Below are positions 33,942-43,263 of a DNA stretch of 64,000 bases, piece after piece. The position numbers and the translations under genes were made by a program. Numbering within the stretch: the first letter of the stretch is position 1; the number at the start of each line of letters is the position of its first letter. Under the pieces are notes generated by a model, which saw nothing but the letters and a program-made list of their open reading frames with translations, had not been told where the DNA came from and searched no databases. Source of the stretch: Bowmanella pacifica (GTDB lineage Bacteria > Pseudomonadota > Gammaproteobacteria > Enterobacterales > Alteromonadaceae); NCBI RefSeq assembly GCF_014645355.1, contig NZ_BMLS01000009.1, forward strand, positions 1 to 64,000, read 5' to 3'.

Positions 33942-34979
33942 ATGTCAACCCCCATTCGCACCGCGGTTATCGGCTTTGGCCTGTCTGCCAAGGTATTTCA
34001 CTTACCCTTTATTCAAGCATCAGCACGTTTCAGCCTTACCGCTATCAGCTCAACTCAATCTGACGCGGTGCGACAGGCATTTCCACATACGGTCTGCTTT
34101 GGTGACGCCAAACAACTGATTGACCAGGCAGAGTGCGAACTGGTGATTATCACCGCGCCGAACCAGGCGCATTTTGAACTTGCTCAGTATGCGCTGTCAC
34201 AAGGCAAGCATGTGCTGGTAGAAAAGCCCTTGACCGTTAGCAGCCAGGAAGCGCAACAACTTATTGACCTGGCAACACACCAAGGTAAGGTTCTGGCGCC
34301 CTTCCATAACCGGCGCTGGGATGGTGACTTTCTCACCGTTAAACAGTTGATTGAAACAGAAGCCCTTGGCGAGGTGCGATTATTTGAGTCTCACTTTGAT
34401 CGCTTTCGCCCTACACCCCAACAGCGCTGGCGGGAAAACAGTGAAACGGGCTCCGGTATCCTTTATGACTTGGGACCACACCTGATTGACCAGGCACTGG
34501 CTCTGTTTGGCCCGCCCGAGGCAATAACGGCCAGGGTATTGGCCATGCGACCGGCTGCCCGGGCGGTGGACTACTTTCACCTGCAACTGCATTACCCCAA
34601 CAAGGAGGTTATATTGCACGCCGATCCCTATCAGGCCGGCCCTAATCCAAGATTTAAAGTGCAAGGCAACAAAGGCACTTTTATTAAATTTGGTCTGGAT
34701 CCTCAGGAAGCGCGTTTAAGGGCGGGTGTCCTGCCCATTGAGCCAACCTGGGCAGAGGAAACAACAGAGCAGTTTGGTACCTTATATCTCCCTGAGGAGC
34801 ACCAGGTTGTCTCAACCCAAACCGGGGGCTACCAGCATCTATTTAGTAATCTTGCCGATGCCATCGATAAGAAGGCCTCGTTATTGGTCAGCGCACAACA
34901 GGCACTACTGGGCATAAAAATCATAGAATCTGCCCTGCAAAGTCACTTAGATGGACGAACCCTGGCATTCAGACCATAA
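33942..34979 (+). CDS. ydgJ: Gfo/Idh/MocA family oxidoreductase (YdgJ-like)
   Basis: NAD(P)-dependent sugar- or inositol-type dehydrogenase of 345 residues. ATG 33942 begins MSTPIRTAVIGFGLSAKVFH, placing the Rossmann GFGLSA loop at the usual position; the frame is open further upstream but without sense. EKPLTVSSQEAQ holds the catalytic Lys (EKP), HNRRWDGDFLTVKQL is the conserved second motif, and GSGILYDLGPHLIDQAL contains the active-site Asp-His. The pattern resembles E. coli YdgJ. The substrate is unknown. Confidence 0.9.
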   Translation: MSTPIRTAVIGFGLSAKVFHLPFIQASARFSLTAISSTQSDAVRQAFPHTVCFGDAKQLIDQAECELVIITAPNQAHFELAQYALSQGKHVLVEKPLTVSSQEAQQLIDLATHQGKVLAPFHNRRWDGDFLTVKQLIETEALGEVRLFESHFDRFRPTPQQRWRENSETGSGILYDLGPHLIDQALALFGPPEAITARVLAMRPAARAVDYFHLQLHYPNKEVILHADPYQAGPNPRFKVQGNKGTFIKFGLDPQEARLRAGVLPIEPTWAEETTEQFGTLYLPEEHQVVSTQTGGYQHLFSNLADAIDKKASLLVSAQQALLGIKIIESALQSHLDGRTLAFRP

Positions 34980-35041
34980 AAGCTGCACATCGCCGCTCCT
35001 TCGCATCCATGCGACCGTGCCATACCGTTCGTCCTGAACAT

Positions 35042-35072
35042 AAAAGCCCGGCGTGTGTGCCGGGCGTTTTTT
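35042..35072. terminator. Bidirectional rho-independent terminator
   Basis: GCCCGGC (35046-35052), loop GTGTGT, GCCGGGC (35059-35065), with AAAA before and GTTTTTTAT after. It lies between the convergent oxidoreductase and RND genes. Confidence 0.88.
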
Positions 35073-35073
35073 A

Positions 35074-38000
35074 TCAGTGTTCCAGGGCTTCTACCGCTTC
35101 AAGCTCACGTTCCAATCGCACACTTTCATCGGCGCGCGGTTTGGTAAAGCGGGCCAGGGCCAAATACAGCACCGGGGTTAAATACAAGGTAAACACCACC
35201 GCCAGCCCCAAGCCACCAAATACCACCCAGCCGATGGCATTGCGCGCTTCGGCCCCTGCACCTACCGAGAGGATCAATGGCAAACCGCCCAGAATAGTAG
35301 AGAACAAGGTCATGGCAATGGGGCGCAAACGGATCACCGCGGCCTTTTCCACCGCGTCACGCACACTCAAGCCTTTGTCGCGCAACTGGTCGGCAAACTC
35401 CACCAGCAAAATGGAGTTTTTCGCCAACAGACCAATCAACATCACCAGACCTATCTGCGAATAGATATTGATGGACGTACCGGTTAAAAATAGCGCCAGC
35501 AGCGCCGCAGCAATACCAAAAGGTACCGTCAGCATCACCACTATGGCACTGTTAACGCTTTCAAACTGCGCAGCCAATACCAGCAAGACAATCACAAAGG
35601 CCAGCACATAAGTGAGCACCACCTCGTTGGCGGTCTCCTCAAAGGTCAGCGCCTCGCCCTTAAACACCAAGGCAATATTGCTTGGCAGGCTTTGCTCCGC
35701 CAGGCCTCTGAGTTTTTCCACCGCATCACTCATAGCCATTTCTGCGGGCAGTTCCATATCCAGACCAATAGCACGGCGCTGAGCGTGACGTTCAAGCTCT
35801 GCTGCCACCCCTTCCTCGCTAATACTAGCCAGGCTGGATAAGGGCACCAACTGGCCACTACGCGAGCCCACATAGAGGTTTGATAAATCACTGGGATCAT
35901 TGATGGTGTGATTCTGTGCTTGCAGCATAATAGGAATAGATTGGTCACCCACATTCAAATCCGCCACATCATCACCATTAATGGCGCTGCGCAAGGTGGT
36001 GGAAATATCCGACAATGACACACCCAGCTCTTCGGCCCGGCGTCTGTCGATATTCACCCTAAGCTGTGGCTGGGTGGGTTTATAGGAAATATTCACCTTA
36101 CCCACATCCGGCATGTTTTGTTCTATGACCCTGGCAAAATCCAGTGCGGCGGCGTAAATTCCTGCGTAGTTTTCACCGGTCAGGGCCAGCTCAATGCCGC
36201 CGCCCTGGCCACGTAAATTCAGGCTGTTGGAACCAAAAGCACGCCCAGGTGCACCAGGATTCTGACCAAGGGAGCCGCGAATTTCGTTAATAATATCCTG
36301 CTGACTGTGGCTACGTTCGCTCCAGTCTTTAAGGGGCACGGTAATAAATACGATATTGGGATCCCACTGCCCCACCACGGTATAGATAGAGTCAATATCC
36401 CCGCCATCCACATAAGGCAGCAGCACTTCTTCCATGGCCCTGGCTTGTCTGTCCATAAAGTTCAGCCCCACGCCATCTGGACCTCGGGCAAAAATACGTA
36501 TCTTGCCCCTGTCCTCACTGGGAAGTAATTCATTTTCCAGATGCTGATATAAGGCACTGGCTGCACCGGCCGCCAAAATACAGGCAAAAAAGGTCAGCCA
36601 GGCGTGCTCAAGCACCCAACGCAAACTGCGGCTGTAACCATTTAGCAAACGCTGGCCTATACCGGTAAACACATGACTGCCGCCATTTTTTACCGGTAAT
36701 CTGGCCGTTAATGCAGGTACCAGAGACAGCGCCACAAAAGACGAGATAATCACCGCGCCAGCCAGCACCCCACCAAACTCGCGGAACAATCTTCCCGCCG
36801 TTGACGGTAAAAACGCAATAGGCACGAATACCGCGGCCAGCACCGCAGTGGTGGCCACCACCGCAAAAAACACCTCGCGGCTACCAATGACCGCGGCGGC
36901 GCGGGCCCCGAGCCCCATTCCGCGGCGACGCTGAATATTTTCCGATACCACAATGGCATCATCAACGATAAGTCCGGTTGCCAGTACCAAGGCTAATAGG
37001 GTCAAAATATTCACGGAGAAACCCAGAGCCCAGATAATGGCCAGCGATCCGACCAAAGCCACCGGAATCGACAAGGCCGGTACAATAGTGGCGCGCCAGG
37101 AGCCGATAAACACCCACAAGGTGGCAATAACCAGCAAAATGGTCAGCCCCAACGAGGTGATAACTTCTTCAACCGAGCCACGGATAAACTGCGCATCATC
37201 AGAGGTGATCTGAAACTTAAGTTCAGGAAAACGTGCTTCCAGCCGCTTCACCATGGCCAGCACTTCGTCTGAGATCTCTATGGTATTGGAGCGGGCCTGG
37301 CGAATAACTTCCAAACCTATGACGGGTCTGCCGTCCAAACGCACGAAACTTCTCGCATCTGCCGGGCCAAAATACACTGAGGCAATATCACCGATACGGG
37401 TATCGCCGCGCACCACAATATCTTCCACCTGTTCGGCGGTCACCGACGTGGCATCGGCACGTACAATCAACGTTTGGTCAGTGGAGCGCAGGCTACCTGC
37501 CGGCACATCAAAAGGTGCCTGGCGCAGCACCGCGGCGACATCAGGTACGGTCAGACCAAAACTGGTTAAACGTAATGGGTCAATCATGACCCGAAGAACC
37601 CGCTCACGGTCGCCGTTAAGGCGCACATCGGCCACCCCGGGAATACTTAAAAACAACGGCGCCAGATCGGTTTCCACCCGCTCGGTCAGTGCTTCAAGTT
37701 CGAGTTTGTCGCTGGATACCGCCAGGCTCACCACGGATTCGGCGTCGTTATCGGCCTTGATAATAGACAAACGCTCCACATCATCGGGTAGCTGTCGCTG
37801 CACCCGGCTCACCGCTTCGCGGGTTTCATTGGCAGCATTGTCCAGATCGATACCAGGACGGAATTCCACCATCACCCTGGCATTGCCTTCCTCGGAATTG
37901 GCGCGAATGCTTTTTACCCCGCTAACCCTGGCCACCGCTCCTTCCAGACGACTGGTGACTTCAGTATCCACGGTTTCCGGTGAACCACCGGGGAAATTGG

Positions 38001-38172
38001 CGGTAACAGTTACAATCGGCCGATCAACGTCTGGCAACTCGCGCACTTCAACACCGTTGATGGCGGCAAAACCGGCAATAATGATCAACAGGTTGAGCAC
38101 TACAATCAGCACCGGGCGGCGAATGGACAGCGAAGGCAGATCGCTGGTTTGTAAGTATTGTTTAAAACTCAT
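35074..38172 (-). CDS. RND efflux transporter, inner-membrane pump (HAE1 family)
   Basis: Proton-driven efflux pump of 1032 residues with the AcrB-type layout: 12 membrane segments and two large periplasmic loops. Proton-relay residues are present: the Asp pair in GLIVDDAIVVSENIQRR (segment 4) and the Lys in GLLAKNSILLVEFADQ (segment 10). The N-terminus (LSIRRPVLIVVLNLLIIIAG, ELPDVDRPIVTVTANFPGGS) resembles the MexF/VexH-like HAE1 subgroup. It follows the membrane-fusion gene by 5 bp. No outer-membrane factor is encoded nearby, so it must borrow a TolC-like channel. Substrates cannot be read from the sequence. Confidence 0.94.
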   Translation of the reverse strand: MSFKQYLQTSDLPSLSIRRPVLIVVLNLLIIIAGFAAINGVEVRELPDVDRPIVTVTANFPGGSPETVDTEVTSRLEGAVARVSGVKSIRANSEEGNARVMVEFRPGIDLDNAANETREAVSRVQRQLPDDVERLSIIKADNDAESVVSLAVSSDKLELEALTERVETDLAPLFLSIPGVADVRLNGDRERVLRVMIDPLRLTSFGLTVPDVAAVLRQAPFDVPAGSLRSTDQTLIVRADATSVTAEQVEDIVVRGDTRIGDIASVYFGPADARSFVRLDGRPVIGLEVIRQARSNTIEISDEVLAMVKRLEARFPELKFQITSDDAQFIRGSVEEVITSLGLTILLVIATLWVFIGSWRATIVPALSIPVALVGSLAIIWALGFSVNILTLLALVLATGLIVDDAIVVSENIQRRRGMGLGARAAAVIGSREVFFAVVATTAVLAAVFVPIAFLPSTAGRLFREFGGVLAGAVIISSFVALSLVPALTARLPVKNGGSHVFTGIGQRLLNGYSRSLRWVLEHAWLTFFACILAAGAASALYQHLENELLPSEDRGKIRIFARGPDGVGLNFMDRQARAMEEVLLPYVDGGDIDSIYTVVGQWDPNIVFITVPLKDWSERSHSQQDIINEIRGSLGQNPGAPGRAFGSNSLNLRGQGGGIELALTGENYAGIYAAALDFARVIEQNMPDVGKVNISYKPTQPQLRVNIDRRRAEELGVSLSDISTTLRSAINGDDVADLNVGDQSIPIMLQAQNHTINDPSDLSNLYVGSRSGQLVPLSSLASISEEGVAAELERHAQRRAIGLDMELPAEMAMSDAVEKLRGLAEQSLPSNIALVFKGEALTFEETANEVVLTYVLAFVIVLLVLAAQFESVNSAIVVMLTVPFGIAAALLALFLTGTSINIYSQIGLVMLIGLLAKNSILLVEFADQLRDKGLSVRDAVEKAAVIRLRPIAMTLFSTILGGLPLILSVGAGAEARNAIGWVVFGGLGLAVVFTLYLTPVLYLALARFTKPRADESVRLERELEAVEALEH

Positions 38173-38177
38173 GTTGC

Positions 38178-39212
38178 TTACCCGTTGGCGATAGTGACGG
38201 CCTGGCCTTCACGCAAACTCTGGATCCCCTCGGTAATCAATTGCTCATCTTCTCCCAAGGCGCCAGATACCAGTAATCGGCCTTTCAGACGCTGCTTAAT
38301 CTGCACTTCCACGCGCTGGGCTTTGCCTTCTCTTGCCACCCACACGTAAGCGCCGTTGGCGCCCCAGGCCAGCGCCACTTCGGGTACCACGGCATGCTTG
38401 TCGCCTTGCATATTCAGCTCAACGCGAAAACTCATGCCAGGGCGGTAAACATCGCTTTGATTATCAATAATGGCGCGTACCGCCAGGGTACGACTGGTGG
38501 TATCTATACGTGAGTCCAACTCCGCAATCTTGGCCTGAATTTCAATCCCCTGACTTTGCCAGGGCTTGAGAGTTAAGCTCGCGCCCGCGTGCAGCATATC
38601 CAAGGCCGCTTCCGGCGCTCGGAAGTTAACATATAGCTGGGCACGGCTATCTATACTGGTAATAGCGGTTTGCAGATTGATTCGGTCCCCTACTTCCACC
38701 TCGGTCAGCCCCACTACCCCGTCAAAAGGCGCCAGTACCGAACGGTCCTGCAACTCCACTTTGGCTTCATCCAATTGCACTTTAGCCAGATCGCGCTGGG
38801 TTACCGCATCATCCAACTGACTTTGGGCAATAGCGCCGCGTTTGCGACTGTCGGTTAAGCGCTCCACCGTGCGCTCGGCATCGGCCAATAAGATAGTGGC
38901 CCGCTCTACGGCCACTTTTTGGCGCCTGGCATCCAGTTCTAACAGCACTTGCCCTTTGCTGACCCTGTCACCGGGCTTAAAATGCACAGCCACTACCCGG
39001 TCGGCCACCGCCGGATATAGCACCACAGAATGCAAAGCTTCGGCGGTGCCTACCGCTTCAACCCGACTGGTTTCATGTTCAAACTTAAGATCGGTGGCCA
39101 AAACTCTGGCGGCTCGAGGGCCACCTGGCGCTCCCTGAGCACTTAAAGTACTGGAATAGCCGGCCAGCACCAGCAAACACCCGCATACCGCCGCAGGCAT
39201 GGAAAGCTTCAT
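38178..39212 (-). CDS. RND efflux periplasmic adaptor (membrane fusion protein)
   Basis: Periplasmic adaptor of 344 residues that links the RND pump to an outer-membrane channel. It has a signal peptide (about 1-26, ending SAQ) and no lipobox Cys. The order is barrel-sandwich half (VLYPAVADRVVAVHFKPGDR VSKGQVLLELD), a coiled-coil hairpin (about 95-150, ERATILLADAERTVERL), the second half VLAPFDGVVGLTEVEVGD, then beta-barrel and C-terminal domains. First gene of the operon. A palindromic site lies 26 bp upstream of the ATG. Confidence 0.93.
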   Translation of the reverse strand: MKLSMPAAVCGCLLVLAGYSSTLSAQGAPGGPRAARVLATDLKFEHETSRVEAVGTAEALHSVVLYPAVADRVVAVHFKPGDRVSKGQVLLELDARRQKVAVERATILLADAERTVERLTDSRKRGAIAQSQLDDAVTQRDLAKVQLDEAKVELQDRSVLAPFDGVVGLTEVEVGDRINLQTAITSIDSRAQLYVNFRAPEAALDMLHAGASLTLKPWQSQGIEIQAKIAELDSRIDTTSRTLAVRAIIDNQSDVYRPGMSFRVELNMQGDKHAVVPEVALAWGANGAYVWVAREGKAQRVEVQIKQRLKGRLLVSGALGEDEQLITEGIQSLREGQAVTIANG

Positions 39213-39237
39213 GAAATATCCTTGATACTTAGTTGCA

Positions 39238-39259
39238 AGCTCTCGTTATTACGTGAGCT
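39238..39259. promoter_or_regulatory. Candidate operator upstream of the efflux operon
   Basis: AGCTCTCG (39238-39245), spacer TTATTA, CGTGAGCT (39252-39259): an 8-bp inverted repeat with one mismatch, close to the start of the adaptor gene. The size and place suit a TetR-type repressor, but no regulator gene is adjacent. The 39213-39426 gap holds nothing else I can support. Confidence 0.4.
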
Positions 39260-39426
39260 GTTTATATTTGGATTCAAACGGGTACGGACTATAAAGCAAG
39301 TCCTGAAAAACGCCTCCCAAACTTCGACCAATAGAAGGCGCTGAGAGTTAATTTACTATTCTTTGACCTGGCATTATCGACCTTGACGAATTCTTTACAC
39401 TTGCGCCCTAGGATTGATGTTCTACA

Positions 39427-40794
39427 TCAGGCCAGGGCGACATATATCACCAGACTAACGACAACGGCCACCAACAGGTTCAGCATCAAACCTTCCCGCG
39501 CCATGGTTCTAATAGATACCTTATCGGTACTGTACACTATGGCATTGGGTGCCGTGGCAACCGGCAACATAAAAGCACAGCTGGCGCTGATGGCCGCAGG
39601 GATCATCAAAAGTTTAGGGTCTACCCCTGCTGCCACACCGGCAGTGGCGAGAATAGGCATCAGCAAGGTGGCAGTTGCCGTATTGGAAGTGATCTCGGTC
39701 AAAAAGGTCACAAACAAACACAAAGCCAGAATCAGCAGCAGCACAGGAAGTTCAGATAAGCCGCCCAACCACTGCCCCATAGCAGCACTTAAACCAGAGG
39801 CATCAAAAGCCTTGGCGACACAGATCCCTCCGGCAAATAACAACAGCATCCCCCAGGGAATATCATTGGCGGTTTTCCAATCCAGGAGTTTTTCACCGGC
39901 TTCTTTACCTGTGGGGGTTAAAAACATGGCCACCACGCCAGCCAAAGCGATGGTGCTGTCACCGACCGACTCAAGACCCAGCCATTCGGTCCAATAGGGA
40001 CGGAAAATCCAGGCTGCCGCCACCACTGAAAACACATATAACACACGTTTCTCGCCGCTATCCCAGCGTCCCGCTGCCGGTATCTGCAGATTGTTCAGCG
40101 CCCCCAATCCCCGGGTCAGCCACAACGCCATCAATGGAATAGCGATCAGCACTATGGGTACGCCAAAGCTCATCCAATCCAGAAAGCTGATTTCTTTGCC
40201 CTGAGACTGACTGTAAACACTCATAAAAATGATATTTGGCGGCGTGCCAATAGGCGTGCCGACCCCACCCAAACTGGCAGAGTACGCAATACCCAATAAA
40301 ATAGCTGCCGCCAGACGCGGCTCCTGCACCCTGGCGATAACGGCCAGCGCAATAGGCAATAACATCAAGGTGGTGGCGGTGTTGGAAATCCACATAGACA
40401 GCAGTGCCGCGGTAAGCATAAATCCCAATACCAAACGTCTGGCACTGTCAGCCCCGGTGAGTTTGACCATGTAAAAGGCAAAGCGACTGTGCACATTGGA
40501 TTTCTCCAACGCTTTAGAGAGCATAAAGGCCCCCATCAGCAGAATAATGACATGACTTCCCAGCGAAGACGCCGCCTGTTGATGGGTGAGCACCCCTGTC
40601 ATGGGAAAGGCAGCGAAGGGGATAAGGGACGTTGCCGGAATAGGCAGCGCCTCGGTGATCCAGTAAAACGCCGTCAGTAAGGTGATACTGGCTGTCCAGA
40701 TAATGGGTAAAGGCAGACCTTGCTGATACAAAATCCCCCACAACAACGCCGCCAATATTGGACCAGACAGCAATAACGAGGTTTTAACCGGCAT
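39427..40794 (-). CDS. DASS/SLC13 family anion (dicarboxylate) symporter
   Basis: Polytopic transporter of 455 residues. The two Ser-Asn-Thr motifs that bind sodium and substrate are present, SNTATTLM in the N-terminal half and SNTATATLLMP in the C-terminal half, as is GTPIGTPPNIIF. This is typical of Na+/dicarboxylate or sulfate-type symporters of the SLC13 family; the exact substrate is undetermined. Its start overlaps the end of the nagZ-like gene by 11 bp, an unusual pairing that implies co-expression. Confidence 0.92.
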   Translation of the reverse strand: MPVKTSLLLSGPILAALLWGILYQQGLPLPIIWTASITLLTAFYWITEALPIPATSLIPFAAFPMTGVLTHQQAASSLGSHVIILLMGAFMLSKALEKSNVHSRFAFYMVKLTGADSARRLVLGFMLTAALLSMWISNTATTLMLLPIALAVIARVQEPRLAAAILLGIAYSASLGGVGTPIGTPPNIIFMSVYSQSQGKEISFLDWMSFGVPIVLIAIPLMALWLTRGLGALNNLQIPAAGRWDSGEKRVLYVFSVVAAAWIFRPYWTEWLGLESVGDSTIALAGVVAMFLTPTGKEAGEKLLDWKTANDIPWGMLLLFAGGICVAKAFDASGLSAAMGQWLGGLSELPVLLLILALCLFVTFLTEITSNTATATLLMPILATAGVAAGVDPKLLMIPAAISASCAFMLPVATAPNAIVYSTDKVSIRTMAREGLMLNLLVAVVVSLVIYVALA

Positions 40795-41785
40795 GTAGTG
40801 ATTCCATCGCTGAATTGGCAGTTTGCCATAGTGTTTTTGTACGTAATGCAGAGAGACTGGGAGCGTCGGACTTGCGTAGCGTATTCAAGCGTTCACTAGC
40901 CTGGTAGCTACTTGGTAACGCATCCAAAACGGCGATAGCACCGTCCCGGTTGCCACAAACCAACACCATATCGCATCCGGCATCCAGGGCCAGGCGGGCC
41001 TTCTCGGCAAATTCACGAGTATTGCTAACACTGGCACTCAAGTTGCCGGAGAACACCACGCCGTCAAAGTCTAATTCCTTGCGCAAAATATCCCGTAACC
41101 AGCGACGAGAGTAACAAGCCAACAACTTATCTACCGCCGGATACTGCACATGGGCCACCATCACGGCATCCAACAAGTTTTGCTGCTGCATGGCCTGAAA
41201 CACCCGCAGATCATGGTGGCGAATCTCTGCCAGGGGCCTGGGGTCGACGCGCTTTTCGGCGTCCTGCACATAACCAAGCCCAGGGAAATGCTTGCCAACG
41301 GTTTTCATACCCGCCTCATGCATGCCTTTGGCGTAGCTGGCGGCCATTTCAATAACCTGCTGCGATTTGCTGTGAAACGCACGCCCGGCAACCAAGGGGG
41401 AGGGGCCAAGAATATCCAGCACAGGACCAAAGGACAGATCGATATCCAATGCCAGCAATTCCGCCGCCGTTAGCCATCCGGCCTGATAAGCCAAATGACA
41501 GGCGTTATCCAACTGCCCTTCTGCGCATCTGAATAACGACGATAAAGGGGGCAAAGGACTCAGCCCGACTTTCAACACCTGACCTGTACCGCCTTCTTGT
41601 TCAATACCAATCAACAGCGTATTACGTGCAGATGCACGGGTCTGGGTGATTAATTCACGGAGTTGTTCAAGATTATAAAAGTTACATCTGGTTAATATTA
41701 TGCCGCCAACCAATGGATGATCCAGAATGTCTTTTTCTTCTTCGCTCAGCTCATGACCAGCCAAGTCAAGCATCAGGGGGCCCAT
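40784..41785 (-). CDS. nagZ: NagZ-like GH3 protein lacking catalytic residues
   Basis: Homologue of beta-N-acetylglucosaminidase NagZ (cell-wall recycling, cytoplasmic), 333 residues, normal length. The frame is clearly NagZ: GPLMLDLAGHELSEEEKDIL, HPLVGGIILTRCNFYN, AGWLTAAELLALDIDLSFGP, HEAGMKTVGKHFPG, DAGCDMVLVCGNRDGAI. However, the nucleophile motif FSDDLSM reads FSGNLSA, the Asp-His dyad loop after KHFPG is about three residues shorter and has no His (YVQDAEKRVDP), and DQEGGRVQR reads EQEGGTGQV. By comparison with E. coli NagZ it should not hydrolyse GlcNAc glycosides. It could be a binding or regulatory pseudoenzyme, with a true NagZ elsewhere. It overlaps the DASS gene by 11 bp. Confidence 0.88.
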   Translation of the reverse strand: MGPLMLDLAGHELSEEEKDILDHPLVGGIILTRCNFYNLEQLRELITQTRASARNTLLIGIEQEGGTGQVLKVGLSPLPPLSSLFRCAEGQLDNACHLAYQAGWLTAAELLALDIDLSFGPVLDILGPSPLVAGRAFHSKSQQVIEMAASYAKGMHEAGMKTVGKHFPGLGYVQDAEKRVDPRPLAEIRHHDLRVFQAMQQQNLLDAVMVAHVQYPAVDKLLACYSRRWLRDILRKELDFDGVVFSGNLSASVSNTREFAEKARLALDAGCDMVLVCGNRDGAIAVLDALPSSYQASERLNTLRKSDAPSLSALRTKTLWQTANSAMESLHAG

Positions 41786-41845
41786 GGCCTTCCTCTCTGT
41801 TTACAGGTTTCAACACTTTAAATAATTGTAAACAAAAGGCAATGC

Positions 41846-42481
41846 TCAGGGTAAATTCTGTACCCAGGCCTGAGGAGCGGCAAACTGCATGCCGACGCTC
41901 ACGCCATCCCGCCCTTCCCGATGGTTGCGCACATGGGCAATGAGAGGCTGTGTTGGAGATTGTGTGCATTCTATGGCCAACGAAACGTCAGCCTTGTCCC
42001 AGTCTTGCAGTTCGGGAGCCTCAGGCAGCAGCAGCCGGCACCCCCCTTCGGATATATCGGTGATCTGGCCAACATAGCTTTTATCGGCAAAGGTAGCAGT
42101 GACGGGCAGATTAACCTCATTGCGCGCGGTGTCGCGCAGACTGCGTTTAGCCACATCCTCAGGGAAGCTCAGGAAAATCAGATGATCGGGAAAGCGCAGT
42201 AACTGTAAAACTTCGGCTTTAAAAGCGAAGATGGTACCCAACTCGTCTTCAACCAGGTAACGACAGACCACCGCCATACCAGTTAACTGCTCGCCTAACG
42301 GCCAGTTTTGTGGCTCAAAGCGAAGCGCGATATAGCGGCCAATACGCAGTCCCATCAACTCGGCATGGTAGCGACGTTTTTGCAGCTCGAGAAGTTGTAC
42401 GTCGACGCGCATCCCAAAGGTTAAATGTTGGATCCAATAGTGGTCATCGGCCTTGTCAGATTCGTTGAACGTTGGCTGCAT
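41846..42481 (-). CDS. PilZ-domain c-di-GMP receptor, YcgR-like (1)
   Basis: Protein of 211 residues; ATG has AGAGGAG 7 nt upstream. The N-terminal YcgR-like barrel (about 20-105, with ELMGLRIGRYIALRF) is followed by a PilZ domain (about 110-205). The ligand motifs are intact: R116-D-T-A-R120 and D142-I-S-E-G-G147. It should bind c-di-GMP. The next gene upstream is a clear paralogue with the same layout, so this pair arose by tandem duplication. The output is unknown; YcgR relatives act on flagella. Confidence 0.88.
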   Translation of the reverse strand: MQPTFNESDKADDHYWIQHLTFGMRVDVQLLELQKRRYHAELMGLRIGRYIALRFEPQNWPLGEQLTGMAVVCRYLVEDELGTIFAFKAEVLQLLRFPDHLIFLSFPEDVAKRSLRDTARNEVNLPVTATFADKSYVGQITDISEGGCRLLLPEAPELQDWDKADVSLAIECTQSPTQPLIAHVRNHREGRDGVSVGMQFAAPQAWVQNLP

Positions 42482-42530
42482 GATTCAACTCCTCTAGGCT
42501 GTGGCGCTGTGCAGGAAATAGGAAAGGTAA

Positions 42531-42547
42531 TGCCGCCAACGGCGGCA
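42531..42547 (-). terminator. Short hairpin, possible terminator
   Basis: TGCCGCC, loop AAC, GGCGGCA: a perfect 7-bp stem downstream of the upstream PilZ gene. The minus-strand tail (TTACCTTTCC) is only moderately T-rich. Confidence 0.4.
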
Positions 42548-42572
42548 CAATCTAGCAACTAGTAAAGTGCAA

Positions 42573-43226
42573 TCAGAGTGAAATGTCCAAGTCCGGCTGC
42601 ACTTCGTCAAACTGCACACCGATAGTCAGAAAACCATCCTGCATTTTTGAATTTCTGACCATCCCACTGACTTCCTTTTGGATACCCCGTTCAGGCCAGT
42701 CGATACGAATCAAAATGGGCAGTAGATTAACCTTACGCCCCGTATGAGAGGCATCAAACTGAAAGCGACAGCCCTTAGCGGACAGATCAATCAGCGCACC
42801 ATCAAAAGACGGAGAGACGCCCTGGGTACTACGTAATGAAATAGAGGCAGGTATCTTCAAGCTCTGACGCTTGGTGGCTCGCAGTGGTCGGCGGTGAATT
42901 TCACGAGGAAACGCCATAAACAAAAGTTTATCGGGACGCCTTAAGGTATTGACGATTTCACTCTTAAAGGCAAAGCATTCGCCCAGACTGTCTTCGATTA
43001 AGAACCGGCAGACGGCAATTAACCCGGTGCAATTCATACTTTGTGGAATGACAAATTCGTCAAACCGAATAATCAGATAGCGGCCAAACCGGTAACCTAT
43101 TAACTCACTTTGAAAACGACTGTCGTATTGATCCAAAAGTTGAATATCAATACGCGTACCATTGTGGACGTGGCTTAACCACTCCTTGTCCTGCTCTGAA
43201 CAGGCTTGGATGATGACATTCTGCAA
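42573..43226 (-). CDS. PilZ-domain c-di-GMP receptor, YcgR-like (2)
   Basis: Paralogue of the preceding entry, 217 residues from a TTG start at 43226 that has AGGA 8 nt upstream and aligns with the N-terminus of the neighbour. The frame opens at a GTG (43256), but that has no ribosome site. YcgR-like N-terminal barrel (ELIGYRFGRYLIIRF, AVCRFLIEDSLGE) then PilZ with intact R-A-T-K-R and D-L-S-A-K-G motifs. It should bind c-di-GMP. The two genes are 91 bp apart with a hairpin between, so they may be separately tuned. Confidence 0.87.
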   Translation of the reverse strand: MQNVIIQACSEQDKEWLSHVHNGTRIDIQLLDQYDSRFQSELIGYRFGRYLIIRFDEFVIPQSMNCTGLIAVCRFLIEDSLGECFAFKSEIVNTLRRPDKLLFMAFPREIHRRPLRATKRQSLKIPASISLRSTQGVSPSFDGALIDLSAKGCRFQFDASHTGRKVNLLPILIRIDWPERGIQKEVSGMVRNSKMQDGFLTIGVQFDEVQPDLDISL

Positions 43227-43263
43227 TCTAACTATCCTGCATTCTGATGAGCACACATCGATT

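Noticed and set aside
37253-38194. 313-codon plus-strand frame opposite the RND pump
   Set aside because: Antisense shadow of the RND gene, Ser/Thr/Arg-rich with no domain.
39383-39997. 204-codon plus-strand frame opposite the DASS transporter
   Set aside because: Antisense shadow of a clear transporter; composition (Ala/Thr/Ser-rich) reflects the other strand.
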